Of a stretch of 64,000 nucleotides of DNA, positions 12,001 through 17,720 are shown piece after piece. The stretch covers positions 3,103,001 through 3,167,000 of the forward strand of contig NZ_CP045644.1 of NCBI RefSeq assembly GCF_009498455.1. The letters run 5' to 3'. The DNA is from Variovorax paradoxus (GTDB lineage: Bacteria > Pseudomonadota > Gammaproteobacteria > Burkholderiales > Burkholderiaceae_C). The position numbers and the translations under genes are program-made. The stretch's first letter is position 1. Each line of letters begins with the position of its first letter. The notes beneath the pieces were generated by a model, which was not told where the DNA came from, did no database searches, and saw nothing but the letters and a program-made list of their open reading frames with translations.

Positions 12001-12289
12001 GGTCAACCTGGGCCAGTTGCAGCAGGTGCAAAAGCAGGTGGGCGACGTGGCGCGCATCGCCTACTCGGGCACGGCGATGGCCTTCGCGATGTCGGGCACC
12101 TACCTGCCGACGCTGTACCCGGGCGAGAAGACGATCGGCGTCGGCCTGGGCTCGTACCAGGGTTACAGCGCCGTGGCGCTGACCTTCAAGGCCCTGTCGG
12201 ACGACGGCAAGATGTCCTGGGGCGCGGGCCTGACCTCCACCGGCAAGGAGTGGGGCGTGAACGCAGGCATCGGCTGGAAGTGGAAGTAA
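2..12289 (+). CDS. Giant trimeric autotransporter adhesin (YadA/Hia-like), 5' end outside window
   Basis: Surface fibre of a type Vc secretion system. About 4,095 residues are visible and the frame is open at the left edge, so the signal peptide and N-terminal head are missing. Visible order: YadA-head-like repeats (residues 1-20), a neck motif ending DAINGSQLY, then a stalk of about 3,670 residues made of 14-residue (SSLSTGLSTTNSNV) and 18-residue (SSLSTSTSSGLSTATSGI) units. Next comes a second head with AVAIG/AIAIG-type repeats (about 11.28-11.7 kb), a neck ending in NLGQLQQVQKQ, and a C-terminal membrane anchor ending GIGWKWK. The anchor trimerises into a 12-stranded outer-membrane barrel in this family. 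The stalk is almost only Ser, Thr, Gly, Ala, Asn, Leu, Val and Ile with some Asp and Arg; I saw no Lys, Glu, Pro, Cys or Trp in it. The first GTG in frame (86) is internal, not the true start. Confidence 0.96.
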   Translation, partial: AIAANAVAIGANAIASTATATSSATIGSVTYSGFAGTAPIGVVSVGTAGGERQITNVAAGRITATSTDAINGSQLYSTLSTTNSSIGSLSTGLSTTNSSVSSLSTSASSGLSTATSRITSLSTSTSSGLSTATSGISSLSTGLSTTNSNVSSLSTSTSSGLSTANSNVSSLSTSTSSGLSTTNSRVDSLSTSTSSGLSTATSGISSLSTSLSTTNSNLGSLSTSTSSGLSTASSRINSLSTSTSSGLSTATSGISSLSTGLSTTNSNVSSLSTSMSSGLSTATSGISSLSTGLSTTNSNVSSLSTSTSSGLSTAASGISSLSTSTSSGLSTTNSRVDSLSTSTSSGLSTATSGISSLSTGLSTTNSNVSSLSTSTSSGLSTATSGISSLSTGLSTTNSNVSSLSTSTSSGLSTATSGIASLSTGLSTTNSNVSSLSTSTSSGLSTATSGISSLSTGLSTTNSNVGSLSTSTSTGLSTTNSRIDSLSTSTSSGLSTATSGLSSLSTGLSTTNSNVSSLSTSTSSGLSTATSGISSLSTGLSTTNSNVSSLSTSTSSGLSTATSSIDSLSTSTSSGLSTAASGISSLSTGLSTANSNVSSLSTSTSSGLSTATSGISSLSTGLSTTNSNVGSLSTSTSSGLSTTNSRIDSLSTSTSSGLSTATSSIDSLSTSTSSGLSTATSGISSLSTGLSTTNSNVSSLSTSTSSGLSTATSSIDSLSTSTSSGLSTATSGISSLSTGLSTTNSNVSSLSTSTSSGLSTATSSIDSLSTSTSNGLSTATSGISSLSTGLSTTNSNVSSLSTSTSSGLSTATSSIDSLSTSTSNGLSTATSGISSLSTGLSTTNSNVSSLSTSTSSGLSTATSSIDSLSTSTSSGLSTATSGISSLSTGLSTTNSNVGSLSTSTSSGLSTATSSIDSLSTSTSSGLSTATSGISSLSTGLSTTNSNVSSLSTSTSSGLSTATSSIDSLSTSTSSGLSTATSGISSLSTGLSTTNSNVSSLSTSTSSGLSTATSSIDSLSTSTSSGLSTATSSIDSLSTSTSSGLSTATSGISSLSTGLSTTNSNVSSLSTSTSSGLSTATSGISSLSTGLSTTNSNLDSLSTSTSSGLSTTTSGIASLSTSTSSGLSTTNSRIDSLSTSTSSGLSTATSGISSLSTGLSTTNSNVSSLSTSTSSGLSTATSSIDSLSTSTSSGLSTATSGISSLSTGLSTTNSNVSSLSTSTSSGLSTATSSIDSLSTSTSSGLSTATSGISSLSTGLSTTNSNVSSLSTSTSSGLSTATSSIDSLSTSTSSGLSTAASGISSLSTGLSTTNSNVSSLSTSTSSGLSTATSSIDSLSTSTSSGLSTATSGISSLSTGLSTTNSNVSSLSTSTSTGLSTATSSIDSLSTSTSSGLSTATSGISSLSTGLSTTNSNVSSLSTSTSSGLSTATSSIDSLSTSTSSGLSTATSGISSLSTGLSTTNSNVSSLSTSTSSGLSTATSSIDSLSTSTSSGLSTATSGISSLSTGLSTTNSNVGSLSTSTSSGLSTATSSIDSLSTSTSSGLSTATSGISSLSTGLSTTNSNVSSLSTSTSSGLSTATSGISSLSTGLSTTNSNLDSLSTSTSSGLSTATSGISSLSTGLSTTNSNVSSLSTSTSSGLSTATSSIDSLSTSTSSGLSTATSGISSLSTGLSTTNSNVSSLSTSTSSGLSTATSGISSLSTGLSTTNSNVSSLSTSTSSGLSTATSGISSLSTGLSTTNSNISSLSTSTSSGLSTATSSIDSLSTSTSSGLSTATSGISSLSTGLSTTNSNLDSLSTSTSSGLSTTTSGIASLSTSTSSGLSTTNSRIDSLSTSTSSGLSTATSGISSLSTGLSTTNSNVSSLSTSTSSGLSTATSSIDSLSTSTSSGLSTATSGISSLSTGLSTTNSNVSSLSTSTSSGLSTATSSIDSLSTSTSSGLSTATSGISSLSTGLSTTNSNVSSLSTSTSSGLSTATSSIDSLSTSTSSGLSTATSGISSLSTGLSTTNSNVSSLSTSTSSGLSTATSSIDSLSTSTSSGLSTATSGISSLSTGLSTTNSNVGSLSTSTSSGLSTATSSIDSLSTSTSSGLSTATSGISSLSTGLSTTNSNVSSLSTSTSSGLSTATSGISSLSTGLSTTNSNLDSLSTSTSSGLSTATSGISSLSTGLSTTNSNVSSLSTSTSSGLSTVTSSIDSLSTSTSSGLSTATSGISSLSTGLSTTNSSLDSLSTSTSSGLSTATSGISSLSTGLSTTNSNVSSLSTSTSSGLSTATSSIDSLSTSTSSGLSTATSGISSLSTGLSTTNSNVSSLSTSTSSGLSTATSSIDSLSTSTSSGLSTATSGISSLSTGLSTTNSNVSSLSTSTSSGLSTATSSIDSLSTSTSSGLSTATSGISSLSTGLSTTNSNVSSLSTSTSSGLSTATSSIDSLSTSTSSGLSTATSGISSLSTGLSTTNSNVSSLSTSTSSGLSTVTSGISSLSTGLSTTNSNVSSLSTSTSSGLSTATSGISSLSTGLSTTNSNVSSLSTSTSSGLSTATSSIDSLSTSTSSGLSTATSGISSLSTGLSTTNSNVSSLSTSTSSGLSTATSSIDSLSTSTSSGLSTATSGISSLSTGLSTTNSNVSSLSTSTSSGLSTATSSIDSLSTSTSSGLSTATSGISSLSTGLSTTNSNVSSLSTSTSSGLSTAASGISSLSTGLSTTNSNVSSLSTSTSSGLSTATSSIDSLSTSTSSGLSTATSGISSLSTGLSTTNSNVSSLSTSTSSGLSTATSSIDSLSTSTSSGLSTATSGISSLSTGLSTTNSNVSSLSTSTSSGLSTATSSIDSLSTSTSSGLSTATSGISSLSTGLSTTNSNVGSLSTSTSSGLSTATSSIDSLSTSTSSGLSTATSGISSLSTGLSTTNSNVSSLSTSTSSGLSTATSSIDSLSTSTSSGLSTATSGISSLSTGLSTTNSNVSSLSTSTSSGLSTATSGISSLSTGLSTTNSNVSSLSTSTSSGLSTATSSIDSLSTSTSSGLSTATSGISSLSSGLSTTNSNVSSLSTSTSTGLSTTNSNLDSLSTSTSSGLSTATSGISSLSTGLSTTNSNVSSLSTSTSSGLSTATSSIDSLSTSTSSGLSTATSGISSLSTGLSTTNSNVSSLSTSTSSGLSTATSGISSLSTGLSTTNSNVSSLSTGLSTATSGISSLSTGLSTTNSNVGSLSTSTSSGLSTATSSIDSLSTSTSSGLSTATSGISSLSTGLSTTNSNVSSLSTSTSSGLSTATSGISSLSTGLSTTNSNVSSLSTSTSSGLSTATSSIDSLSTSTSSGLSTATSGISSLSTGLSTTNSNVSSLSTSTSSGLSTATSGISSLSTGLSTTNSNVGSLSTSTSSGLSTTNSNLDSLSTSTSSGLSTATSGISSLSTGLSTTNSNVTSLSTSTSSGLSTATSGISSLSTGLSTTNSNVSSLSTSTSSGLSTTTSSIGSLSTGLSTATSGISSLSTGLSTTNSNVDSLSTSTSTGLSTTTSNIDSLSTGLSTTNSNVSSLSTSFSTGLSTATSGIFSLSTGLSTTNSNVSSLSTSTSSGLSTANSGIGSLSSGLSTATSGISSLSTGLSTTNSNVSSLSSGLSTTNSNVSSLSTSTSSALSTTNSNVSSLSSSVSTGLSTVNSNVDSLSTGLSTTNSNVSSLSTGLSTTNSNVNSLSTSTSAGLSTATSGINSLSTGLSTTNSNLDSLSTSVGGAASGLASLSTSTSSGLSTATSSISSLSTTVSSIYNGGTKYFHANSTNTDSKASGQEAVAIGPRTEASGANAFAAGNGAKATADGAVAVGFGAQATGTNAIAIGTGALATGSQAFGANSRAGGGGAAFGDSADAGGTPLSAAKNISQGTAIGFGAVVQQTGGVALGANSVASTAAGVAGYVPGSANAEQAAAIRATTGTQGAVSVGDAANGQFRQITGVAAGSADSDATNVAQLKAASAASKASSVQYATNPDGSVNYNQITLGAGEAAGGTRISNVAPGVLPGDAVNLGQLQQVQKQVGDVARIAYSGTAMAFAMSGTYLPTLYPGEKTIGVGLGSYQGYSAVALTFKALSDDGKMSWGAGLTSTGKEWGVNAGIGWKWK
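2221..2511 (+). repeat. Perfect tandem 150-bp duplication in the stalk
   Basis: The bases from 2221 to about 2361 recur without change 150 bp later (2371 to about 2511), including the rare Asn variant in STSTSNG. The identity ends at 2512. The unit encodes 50 residues, one complete 14+18+18 super-repeat, which points to a very recent slip or unequal exchange. Confidence 0.85.
4135..6560 (+). repeat. Large duplicated block (~790 bp) within the stalk, copies 1,638 bp apart
   Basis: By eye, about 4135-4922 and 5773-6560 are identical at every base compared, including synonymous positions that vary elsewhere. Identity breaks at the right end, where one copy reads CACGGCTACC and the other CACAGTCACG. 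The offset of 1,638 bp is 546 codons, so the frame is kept. A related pair (about 3241-3447 and 5330-5535) shares the unusual ISSL..NLDSL..GIASL..RIDSL string, so the array has been rearranged more than once. Confidence 0.8.
7741..8030 (+). repeat. Second near-perfect 150-bp tandem duplication in the stalk
   Basis: The block beginning ATTGAGCACGGCTACGAGCA at 7741 recurs at 7891 with the same third-position choices, to about 8030. Like the 2221 duplication, it has the 50-codon period of the super-repeat. Confidence 0.8.
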
Positions 12290-12331
12290 GCCGCTGAGCG
12301 AGCAAGCGCCAGGCTGACGCCCGGCCCCGGT

Positions 12332-12368
12332 GGCTCCCGCGCCCTGTGCGCGGGAGCCCTTGTTTTTT
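12332..12368 (+). terminator. Rho-independent terminator after the adhesin gene
   Basis: An 11-bp perfect GC-rich stem (12332-12342 with 12348-12358) has a 5-nt loop and is followed by CTTGTTTTTT. It lies 43 bp after the adhesin stop codon and ends only about 16 bp before the likely start of the next gene. Confidence 0.9.
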
Positions 12369-12384
12369 GGTACACACTTCGGCC

Positions 12385-13536
12385 ATGCGCATCGGTATTT
12401 CAGTCCTCTCCCACGCGGGGCAGAACATCTGGGAAAACGGCATGGGACAGAACGTCCTGTTCCTGGCCCGGCTGCTGCAACGCATCGAATTCGTCGAATC
12501 CGTCACGCTCATCGACGCGGGCGACCAGCACGCCATGCCGCCGCAGGTCGACCTGTCGGGCATGGGGCTCACGCTGGGCCGAGCGCGCGAACTGACCGAC
12601 GCGCTCGACGTGGTCATCGAAATGGCGGGTGCGCTCGACGTGCAGTGGCTGTCGTACTTCCGCGCCTGCGGCGGGCGCGTGGCCTTCCACGGCGTGGGGC
12701 AGCCCTTCGCGGCGCTGGCCGAGCCGATCATCTTCAGTGACAAGGGGCACTTCGGCGCCACCGACCGCTGCGACGAGATCTGGCTGCTGCCCAAGGACGC
12801 GGGCTTTGCGCCGATGATGCGCACGCTGCACCGCTGCCCGGTGCATGAGGTGCCGTACCTCTGGTCACCGCAGTTCCTGGCGCAGCGCGTCGACGAGGTG
12901 CAGGCACAGGGCTTCCGTTTCGGCTACCAGCCGCGCACGGCGGAGCAACCGGGCTTTCGGGTGGCGATCTTCGAGCCGAACATCTCGGTCGTGAAGTCGT
13001 GCAGCATCCCGATGCTGATCTGCGACGAGGCCTGCCGCGCGAACCCGGAGCATGTCGCGGCGATGCACGTGCTCAACACGCTGCACCTGAAAGACCACCC
13101 GACGATGCTCTACCTGGCGAACTCGCTGGACATCGTGCGCCAGCACAAGGCCACCTTCCACGGGCGCCACGACTTCGCCGGCTTCATGGTGCAGAACGCC
13201 GACGCGGTGGTGTCGCACCAGTGGCAGAACGACCAGAACTACAGCTACCTCGACGCGCTGTACGGCAACTACCCGCTGGTGCACAACTCGCCGTGGCTGC
13301 GCGACGCGGGCTACTACTACCCCGAGTTCGACATCGCCGTCGGCGCCGAGCAACTGGCTGCGGCCGTGCGCGGCCACGATGCGCAGCTCGACGACTACCG
13401 CGCGCGCAGCCAGCGCGTGTTCGACGCGATCGATCCGATGCACCCCGCCAACATCGACGGCTATGCGCAGCGGTTGCTGAACCTGGTCGGTGGCGATCCG
13501 GCGTTCCGTGCCGGCAACGCGAAGGTTGCCCAATGA
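12385..13536 (+). CDS. DUF2827 family protein, copy 1 (possible glycosyltransferase)
   Basis: 383 residues from ATG 12385; the reading frame extends upstream but the family-like MRIGISV start is here. The N-terminus has the NIWENGMGQN segment shared with the next gene. The middle has VAIFEPNISVVKSCSIPM, and the C-terminus has an aromatic stretch followed by YGNYPLVHNSPWL. That C-terminal pattern resembles the donor-binding end of GT-B glycosyltransferases; this is my inference, and DUF2827 has no function that I know of. There is no signal peptide, so it is probably cytoplasmic. No clear ribosome-binding site precedes the start. It overlaps the next gene by 4 bases and follows the adhesin, which suggests a role in modifying or making that surface protein. 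Confidence 0.75.
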   Translation: MRIGISVLSHAGQNIWENGMGQNVLFLARLLQRIEFVESVTLIDAGDQHAMPPQVDLSGMGLTLGRARELTDALDVVIEMAGALDVQWLSYFRACGGRVAFHGVGQPFAALAEPIIFSDKGHFGATDRCDEIWLLPKDAGFAPMMRTLHRCPVHEVPYLWSPQFLAQRVDEVQAQGFRFGYQPRTAEQPGFRVAIFEPNISVVKSCSIPMLICDEACRANPEHVAAMHVLNTLHLKDHPTMLYLANSLDIVRQHKATFHGRHDFAGFMVQNADAVVSHQWQNDQNYSYLDALYGNYPLVHNSPWLRDAGYYYPEFDIAVGAEQLAAAVRGHDAQLDDYRARSQRVFDAIDPMHPANIDGYAQRLLNLVGGDPAFRAGNAKVAQ

Positions 13537-14696
13537 GCGAAGCGCAGAACAACACAGGACCGCGCGCAGCCGTCACACCCACCAAGCTGAAAGTCGGCGT
13601 CTCCATCTTCATCCGCAAGGGCGAGCAGAGCCTGTGGGAGAACGGCGTTTATCAAAACTGCCTGTTCCTCGTGATGCTGCTGCTGCGCTCGCCCTGCGTC
13701 GAGCGCACGGTGCTGGTGGCTGGCGGCGGCGATGGCGGTCCGGCCGACGCCACCCATTTCCTGGCCGATTCGCCGGTGCCGATCATCGACATGGCCACCG
13801 CCGCGCATGAGCTCGACCTCATGATCGAGATGAGCGCGCAGCTCGGTCGCGACTGGTCGGTGGCGTTCCGCGAACGCGGCGGCAAAATCGTTTCGATGCG
13901 CGTGGGCAACGACTACGTGATCGACATCGAGCGCATGACCTTCAACAAGCCGCACGGCATGCTGGTCAGTGGTGCGCCGTACGACGAGGTGTGGACGCTG
14001 CCCGAGTACGAAACCTCCTGCAAGCCGTACTTCGCGAGCACCTTCCGCGCGCCCACCAAGCTCATGCCGCACCTGTGGAGCCCGATGGTGATCGAGAAGG
14101 CCATGGCGCGCGGCACCGAGGGCAAGCGCTTTGCCTACGAACCGGGCCGCACGCAATGGCGCGTGGCCATCTTCGAGCCCAACATCTGCATGGTGAAGAC
14201 CAGCTTCATTCCGATGCTGGGCTGCGAGTCGGCGCACCGCGCGCAGCCGCGTCTCATCGAGAAGATGTGGGTCTACAACAGCTTCCACCTGAAAGAGAAG
14301 CCGAACTTCATCGCTTTTGCCCAGAGCCTCGATCTCGTGCGCCACGGCCTGGCGACTTTCGAGGGGCGTTTTCCGCTGTACCAGGTGCTGCCGGGCGCGA
14401 TCGACGCGGTCTTTGCGCACCACTGGGAGAACGCGCAGAACTACCTCTACTACGAGGCGCTTTACGGCGGCTGGCCGCTCATCCACAACTCGCACCTGAT
14501 CGGCGACTGCGGCTACCGCTACCACGGCTTCGACTGCGAGGAGGGCGGGCAGGCGCTGCGGCGTGCGTTCGCCGAGCACGACGCCAACCTGCCGGCCTAC
14601 CGCGCGCGCGCCCGCGCACTCATCGCGAAGCTCGACCCGGAAGGCGAGGAGAACGTGCGCCTCTACTCGGCGGCCATCGAGAGCCTCTACGCGTGA
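13533..14696 (+). CDS. DUF2827 family protein, copy 2 (possible glycosyltransferase)
   Basis: 387 residues. Its ATG overlaps the previous stop codon (ATGA), so the two are translationally coupled. It is clearly paralogous to copy 1: QSLWENGVYQN near the N-terminus, VAIFEPNICMVKTSFIPML in the middle, and YEALYGGWPLIHNSHLIGD near the C-terminus. Copy 2 has a longer N-terminal tail (about 20 residues) before the KVGVSIF strand. Divergence between the copies is substantial, which suggests distinct roles, such as two partner subunits or two acceptor or donor preferences, rather than simple redundancy. A glycosyltransferase role is inferred only from the C-terminal pattern and the Ser/Thr-rich neighbour. 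Confidence 0.75.
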   Translation: MSEAQNNTGPRAAVTPTKLKVGVSIFIRKGEQSLWENGVYQNCLFLVMLLLRSPCVERTVLVAGGGDGGPADATHFLADSPVPIIDMATAAHELDLMIEMSAQLGRDWSVAFRERGGKIVSMRVGNDYVIDIERMTFNKPHGMLVSGAPYDEVWTLPEYETSCKPYFASTFRAPTKLMPHLWSPMVIEKAMARGTEGKRFAYEPGRTQWRVAIFEPNICMVKTSFIPMLGCESAHRAQPRLIEKMWVYNSFHLKEKPNFIAFAQSLDLVRHGLATFEGRFPLYQVLPGAIDAVFAHHWENAQNYLYYEALYGGWPLIHNSHLIGDCGYRYHGFDCEEGGQALRRAFAEHDANLPAYRARARALIAKLDPEGEENVRLYSAAIESLYA

Positions 14697-14707
14697 AGGC
14701 GACACCG

Positions 14708-15307
14708 ATGAACGTCCTTGCCCGATCCACCGTTGCAGCATGCATGCTCGCGATCGCCGGCAGCGCGCTCGCGCAAGGCGTGCTGGCCCCGCCCGCCCAG
14801 CCGCAAGACACGCTCACGCGCGCCGCCGCCAGCGTCGGCATCCAGCGCTGCCTGCCCGCCATCACGCGGCTGGCCTCGCTCACCGTGCAGGGCAGCCGCG
14901 CGCACGACGTGCTGCTCGACTGGGACCGCAAGCGCCCCGACGCCGGCCCGGTGTTCTCGCTGGTGGGCATCCAGTACCCGAACGCCGGCGTGGCCGCGTC
15001 GATCACCGCGATTCCTGACGACAGCGGTGCCTGCACCGTGGCGGCCGAGCGCATCTCGGTCGCGCCCTTCACCTGCGCCAGCGTGGCCGAGCAGGAACTG
15101 AAGAACTACAAGCGCACGCCGCTGCTGCCGATCTACACGGTCTACACCGACGACAAGGAGCCGACCTCGTCGGTCTCGCTGATCGATTCGCCGCCGGGCT
15201 GCCTCGTGATCCGCCGCTACGTCGAGTACGGCTGGCGCGATCCGAATGCGCCGATGCCCGCTGCTGCACCGGCAGCACCGGCCGGGCAGGCGCCCAAGCG
15301 CCGCTGA
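14708..15307 (+). CDS. Small secreted protein in the adhesin/DUF2827 operon
   Basis: 199 residues from ATG 14708, 11 bp after the DUF2827 stop. The first ~24 residues are a clear Sec signal peptide ending SALAQG. The mature part has four Cys (in QRC, GAC, FTC and GC contexts), which could form two disulfides in the periplasm. It ends in an Ala/Pro tail with basic last residues. I do not recognise the family. Position and spacing put it in the same transcript as the DUF2827 genes, so a periplasmic accessory role for the adhesin is possible but unproven. A GTG start at 14693 is an alternative, but it would put charged residues ahead of the signal peptide. Confidence 0.75.
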   Translation: MNVLARSTVAACMLAIAGSALAQGVLAPPAQPQDTLTRAAASVGIQRCLPAITRLASLTVQGSRAHDVLLDWDRKRPDAGPVFSLVGIQYPNAGVAASITAIPDDSGACTVAAERISVAPFTCASVAEQELKNYKRTPLLPIYTVYTDDKEPTSSVSLIDSPPGCLVIRRYVEYGWRDPNAPMPAAAPAAPAGQAPKRR

Positions 15308-15461
15308 TCCGGCGCCGGTTCACGGGCTTGCGCGGGCCCGTCTCCGACACGCGCGAACGCCCTTGACCGGCCCGGTGCGAGGCGGTGCGGTCCAACAATG
15401 GACGCACGCCGCGCTGTGCTTTTGCGCTTGTCTTGTGGGCGCGGCCTCACAAGGAGACCCC

Positions 15462-17720
15462 ATGTCACTCGCGTCCCTGATCGGCCGATGGGCGATGCAG
15501 CCTTTCTCCCACGCCCTGCCACCGCTGGGCGACACCGAGCGTGCCGCGCTCGAGGCCGGCACGGTCGGGTTCGAGGGCCGGCTCTTCGCCGGGCGCCCCG
15601 ATTTCGATGTGCTCACGGCCGTCGGTCCCAACCAGCTCAGGGCGCGCGAAGAAGCCTTTTTTTCGAACGAGGTGCCCGCGCTGTGCCGCATGCTCGACGA
15701 CCACGCCATCGACCAGGCGCGCGACCTGCCGCCCGAGGTGTGGCGCTTCCTGCGCGAGAAGCGCTTCTTCGGGATGATCATTCCCGAGGCATTCGGCGGC
15801 CTGGGTTTCGGCCACTTCGCGCATGCCTCGGTGGTGGCGCGCATCGCGAGCGTCAACGTCGCAACCGCCGTCACGGTGATGGTGCCCAACTCGCTCGGGC
15901 CGGCCGAGCTGCTGCTGCGCTACGGCACCGACGCACAGAAAGACCACTACCTGCCGCGCCTGGCCGACGGCCGCGAGCTGCCGTGCTTCGGCCTGACCTC
16001 GCCCTACGCGGGCTCCGACGCCGCCGCCATTCCTGACCGCGGCGTGCTCGTCGAGCGCGAGTTCCAGGGCCGGCGCACGCGCGGCTTCCTGGTCGATTTC
16101 GACAAGCGCTACATCACGCTCGCACCGGTCGCCACCGTGGTCGGCCTCGCGTTCCATGCCATCGACGAGAGCCGACCCGAAGGCCAGCGCGAACTGGGCA
16201 TCACCTGCGCGCTGATTCCCGTGCCGCACGAGGGCATGGAGATCGGCCGGCGCCACCGTCCGATGGACAGCGCCTTCATGAACGGCCCGATCCGCGGCCG
16301 GCAGGTGTTCGTGCCGATGGACTGGGTCATCGGCGGCGAGCCGCAGGTGGGCCAAGGCTGGCGCATGCTGATGGAGTGCCTGGCCGCGGGCCGCGCCATC
16401 TCGCTGCCCGCGCTGGGCTCGGCGATGCAGCAGACGGCGCTGTACGTGAGCAATGCCTACGGCCAGATCCGCGAGCAGTTCGGCCTGCCGGTGGGCAAGT
16501 TCCATGCGGTGGCGGGGCTGATCGCGCAGATGTCGGCCGAGCTGTACGCGAGCGATGCCGCACGCCGCTTCACGGCCGCCGCGCTCGACGCGGGCGAGCG
16601 GCCCAGCGTGGCCAGCGCGATCCTCAAGGTGCAGCTCACCGAGGCCGGGCGCCGCGCGGTCAACCATGGCATGGACATCCTCGGCGGCAAGGGAATCATC
16701 TCGGGGCCATCCAACCTGCTCGGCGTGGCCTACCGGCAGGCGCCGATCGCGATCACGGTGGAGGGCGCGAACATCCTCACGCGCGCGCTCATCGTGTTCG
16801 GGCAGGGCGCGGTGCGCTGCCATCCGCACGTGCTCGACGAAATGGCGGCGGTGCAGGCGAAAGACGAAACGGCACTGGGCCAGGCGCTCATCGCGCACGG
16901 CAAGCATGTGGCGGTGAACCTGTGGCACAGCCTCTTCGGCGCGCCGGTGCTCGGCGATCCGCCCGAGGCGCTGGCGGCTGAAGCGCGGCTCATCGCGCGC
17001 ATGAGCGCCAAGTACGCGCTCACGGCCGACCTGGCGATGGGGCTGCTCGGCGGCAAGCTCAAGCGCATGGAGCTGCTGTCGGCGCGGCTGGGCGACGTGC
17101 TGGCCCACCTCTACCTGGCGAGCGCCTGCGTGTGGCGCTACCGCGTCGATGCGGCGCCCGAGCTGTTGCCCTTTGCGCAGGCGGCGATCCGGCTGCAGCT
17201 GGACGAGGCCGGCAAGATCCTGCGCGACCTGTACGCCAACCTGCCGACACCGGGGCGGCGCCTGCTCGGCGCGCTGGTGTTGCGGCGCACCGCGCATCTG
17301 GCGCCGCTGCGCGACGTGCAGCTGATGGCGCTGGCCGAGCTGCTGCGCACGCGGCCGGACGTGGTCGCGCGTCTCGTGCCCGACTTGGCCGAGCCCGGCC
17401 CGGGCGGCCTGCGCGACCTGATGCAGGCCATGGCGCTCGGCGCGCAACTGGGTGACGAGACCGCCGCGCTCAACAAGGTGCTGCGCCGCACGCGCTCGCT
17501 CGACGAGGCCGCGCGCTCGGCCACCGACCCCGCGCTGGCGCTGGCCTACCTGCAGGCGGCCGACAAGGTGATCCAGGTGGACGACTTCGAGGGGCCGGCG
17601 CGTGAGCCGGAGGCGGCCGACCTCAGCCGCGCGCCTGCTGTGCAGCCAGCGCCGTCAGGGCCGCCGCCGTCTGCTCGTCCGCCGGAAAGAACGATTCCAC
17701 CGCGAGTTCCTGCAACGTGA
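15462..17720 (+). CDS. fadE: Acyl-CoA dehydrogenase, FadE type
   Basis: 752 residues; first step of fatty-acid beta-oxidation (acyl-CoA to trans-2-enoyl-CoA, FAD-dependent). AAGGAG precedes ATG 15462. Diagnostic strings are CFGLTSPYAGSDAAAIPD (FAD/substrate region), HGMDILGGKGIISGP and TVEGANILTRALIVFGQG, all close to my memory of Escherichia coli FadE; the remainder is the FadE-specific C-terminal domain. E. coli FadE is about 814 residues, so this is slightly short. The family's usual end near ADKVIQVDDF is followed by about 45 Pro/Ala/Arg-rich residues read through the antisense 3' end of the next gene. That tail is probably a late extension. Stand-alone gene. Confidence 0.9.
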   Translation: MSLASLIGRWAMQPFSHALPPLGDTERAALEAGTVGFEGRLFAGRPDFDVLTAVGPNQLRAREEAFFSNEVPALCRMLDDHAIDQARDLPPEVWRFLREKRFFGMIIPEAFGGLGFGHFAHASVVARIASVNVATAVTVMVPNSLGPAELLLRYGTDAQKDHYLPRLADGRELPCFGLTSPYAGSDAAAIPDRGVLVEREFQGRRTRGFLVDFDKRYITLAPVATVVGLAFHAIDESRPEGQRELGITCALIPVPHEGMEIGRRHRPMDSAFMNGPIRGRQVFVPMDWVIGGEPQVGQGWRMLMECLAAGRAISLPALGSAMQQTALYVSNAYGQIREQFGLPVGKFHAVAGLIAQMSAELYASDAARRFTAAALDAGERPSVASAILKVQLTEAGRRAVNHGMDILGGKGIISGPSNLLGVAYRQAPIAITVEGANILTRALIVFGQGAVRCHPHVLDEMAAVQAKDETALGQALIAHGKHVAVNLWHSLFGAPVLGDPPEALAAEARLIARMSAKYALTADLAMGLLGGKLKRMELLSARLGDVLAHLYLASACVWRYRVDAAPELLPFAQAAIRLQLDEAGKILRDLYANLPTPGRRLLGALVLRRTAHLAPLRDVQLMALAELLRTRPDVVARLVPDLAEPGPGGLRDLMQAMALGAQLGDETAALNKVLRRTRSLDEAARSATDPALALAYLQAADKVIQVDDFEGPAREPEAADLSRAPAVQPAPSGPPPSARPPERTIPPRVPAT

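Noticed and set aside
9425..12031. A further antisense open frame of about 870 residues under the stalk end and head
   Set aside because: High GC and repeats remove stop codons; composition is Arg/Ala/Gln-rich shadow sequence.
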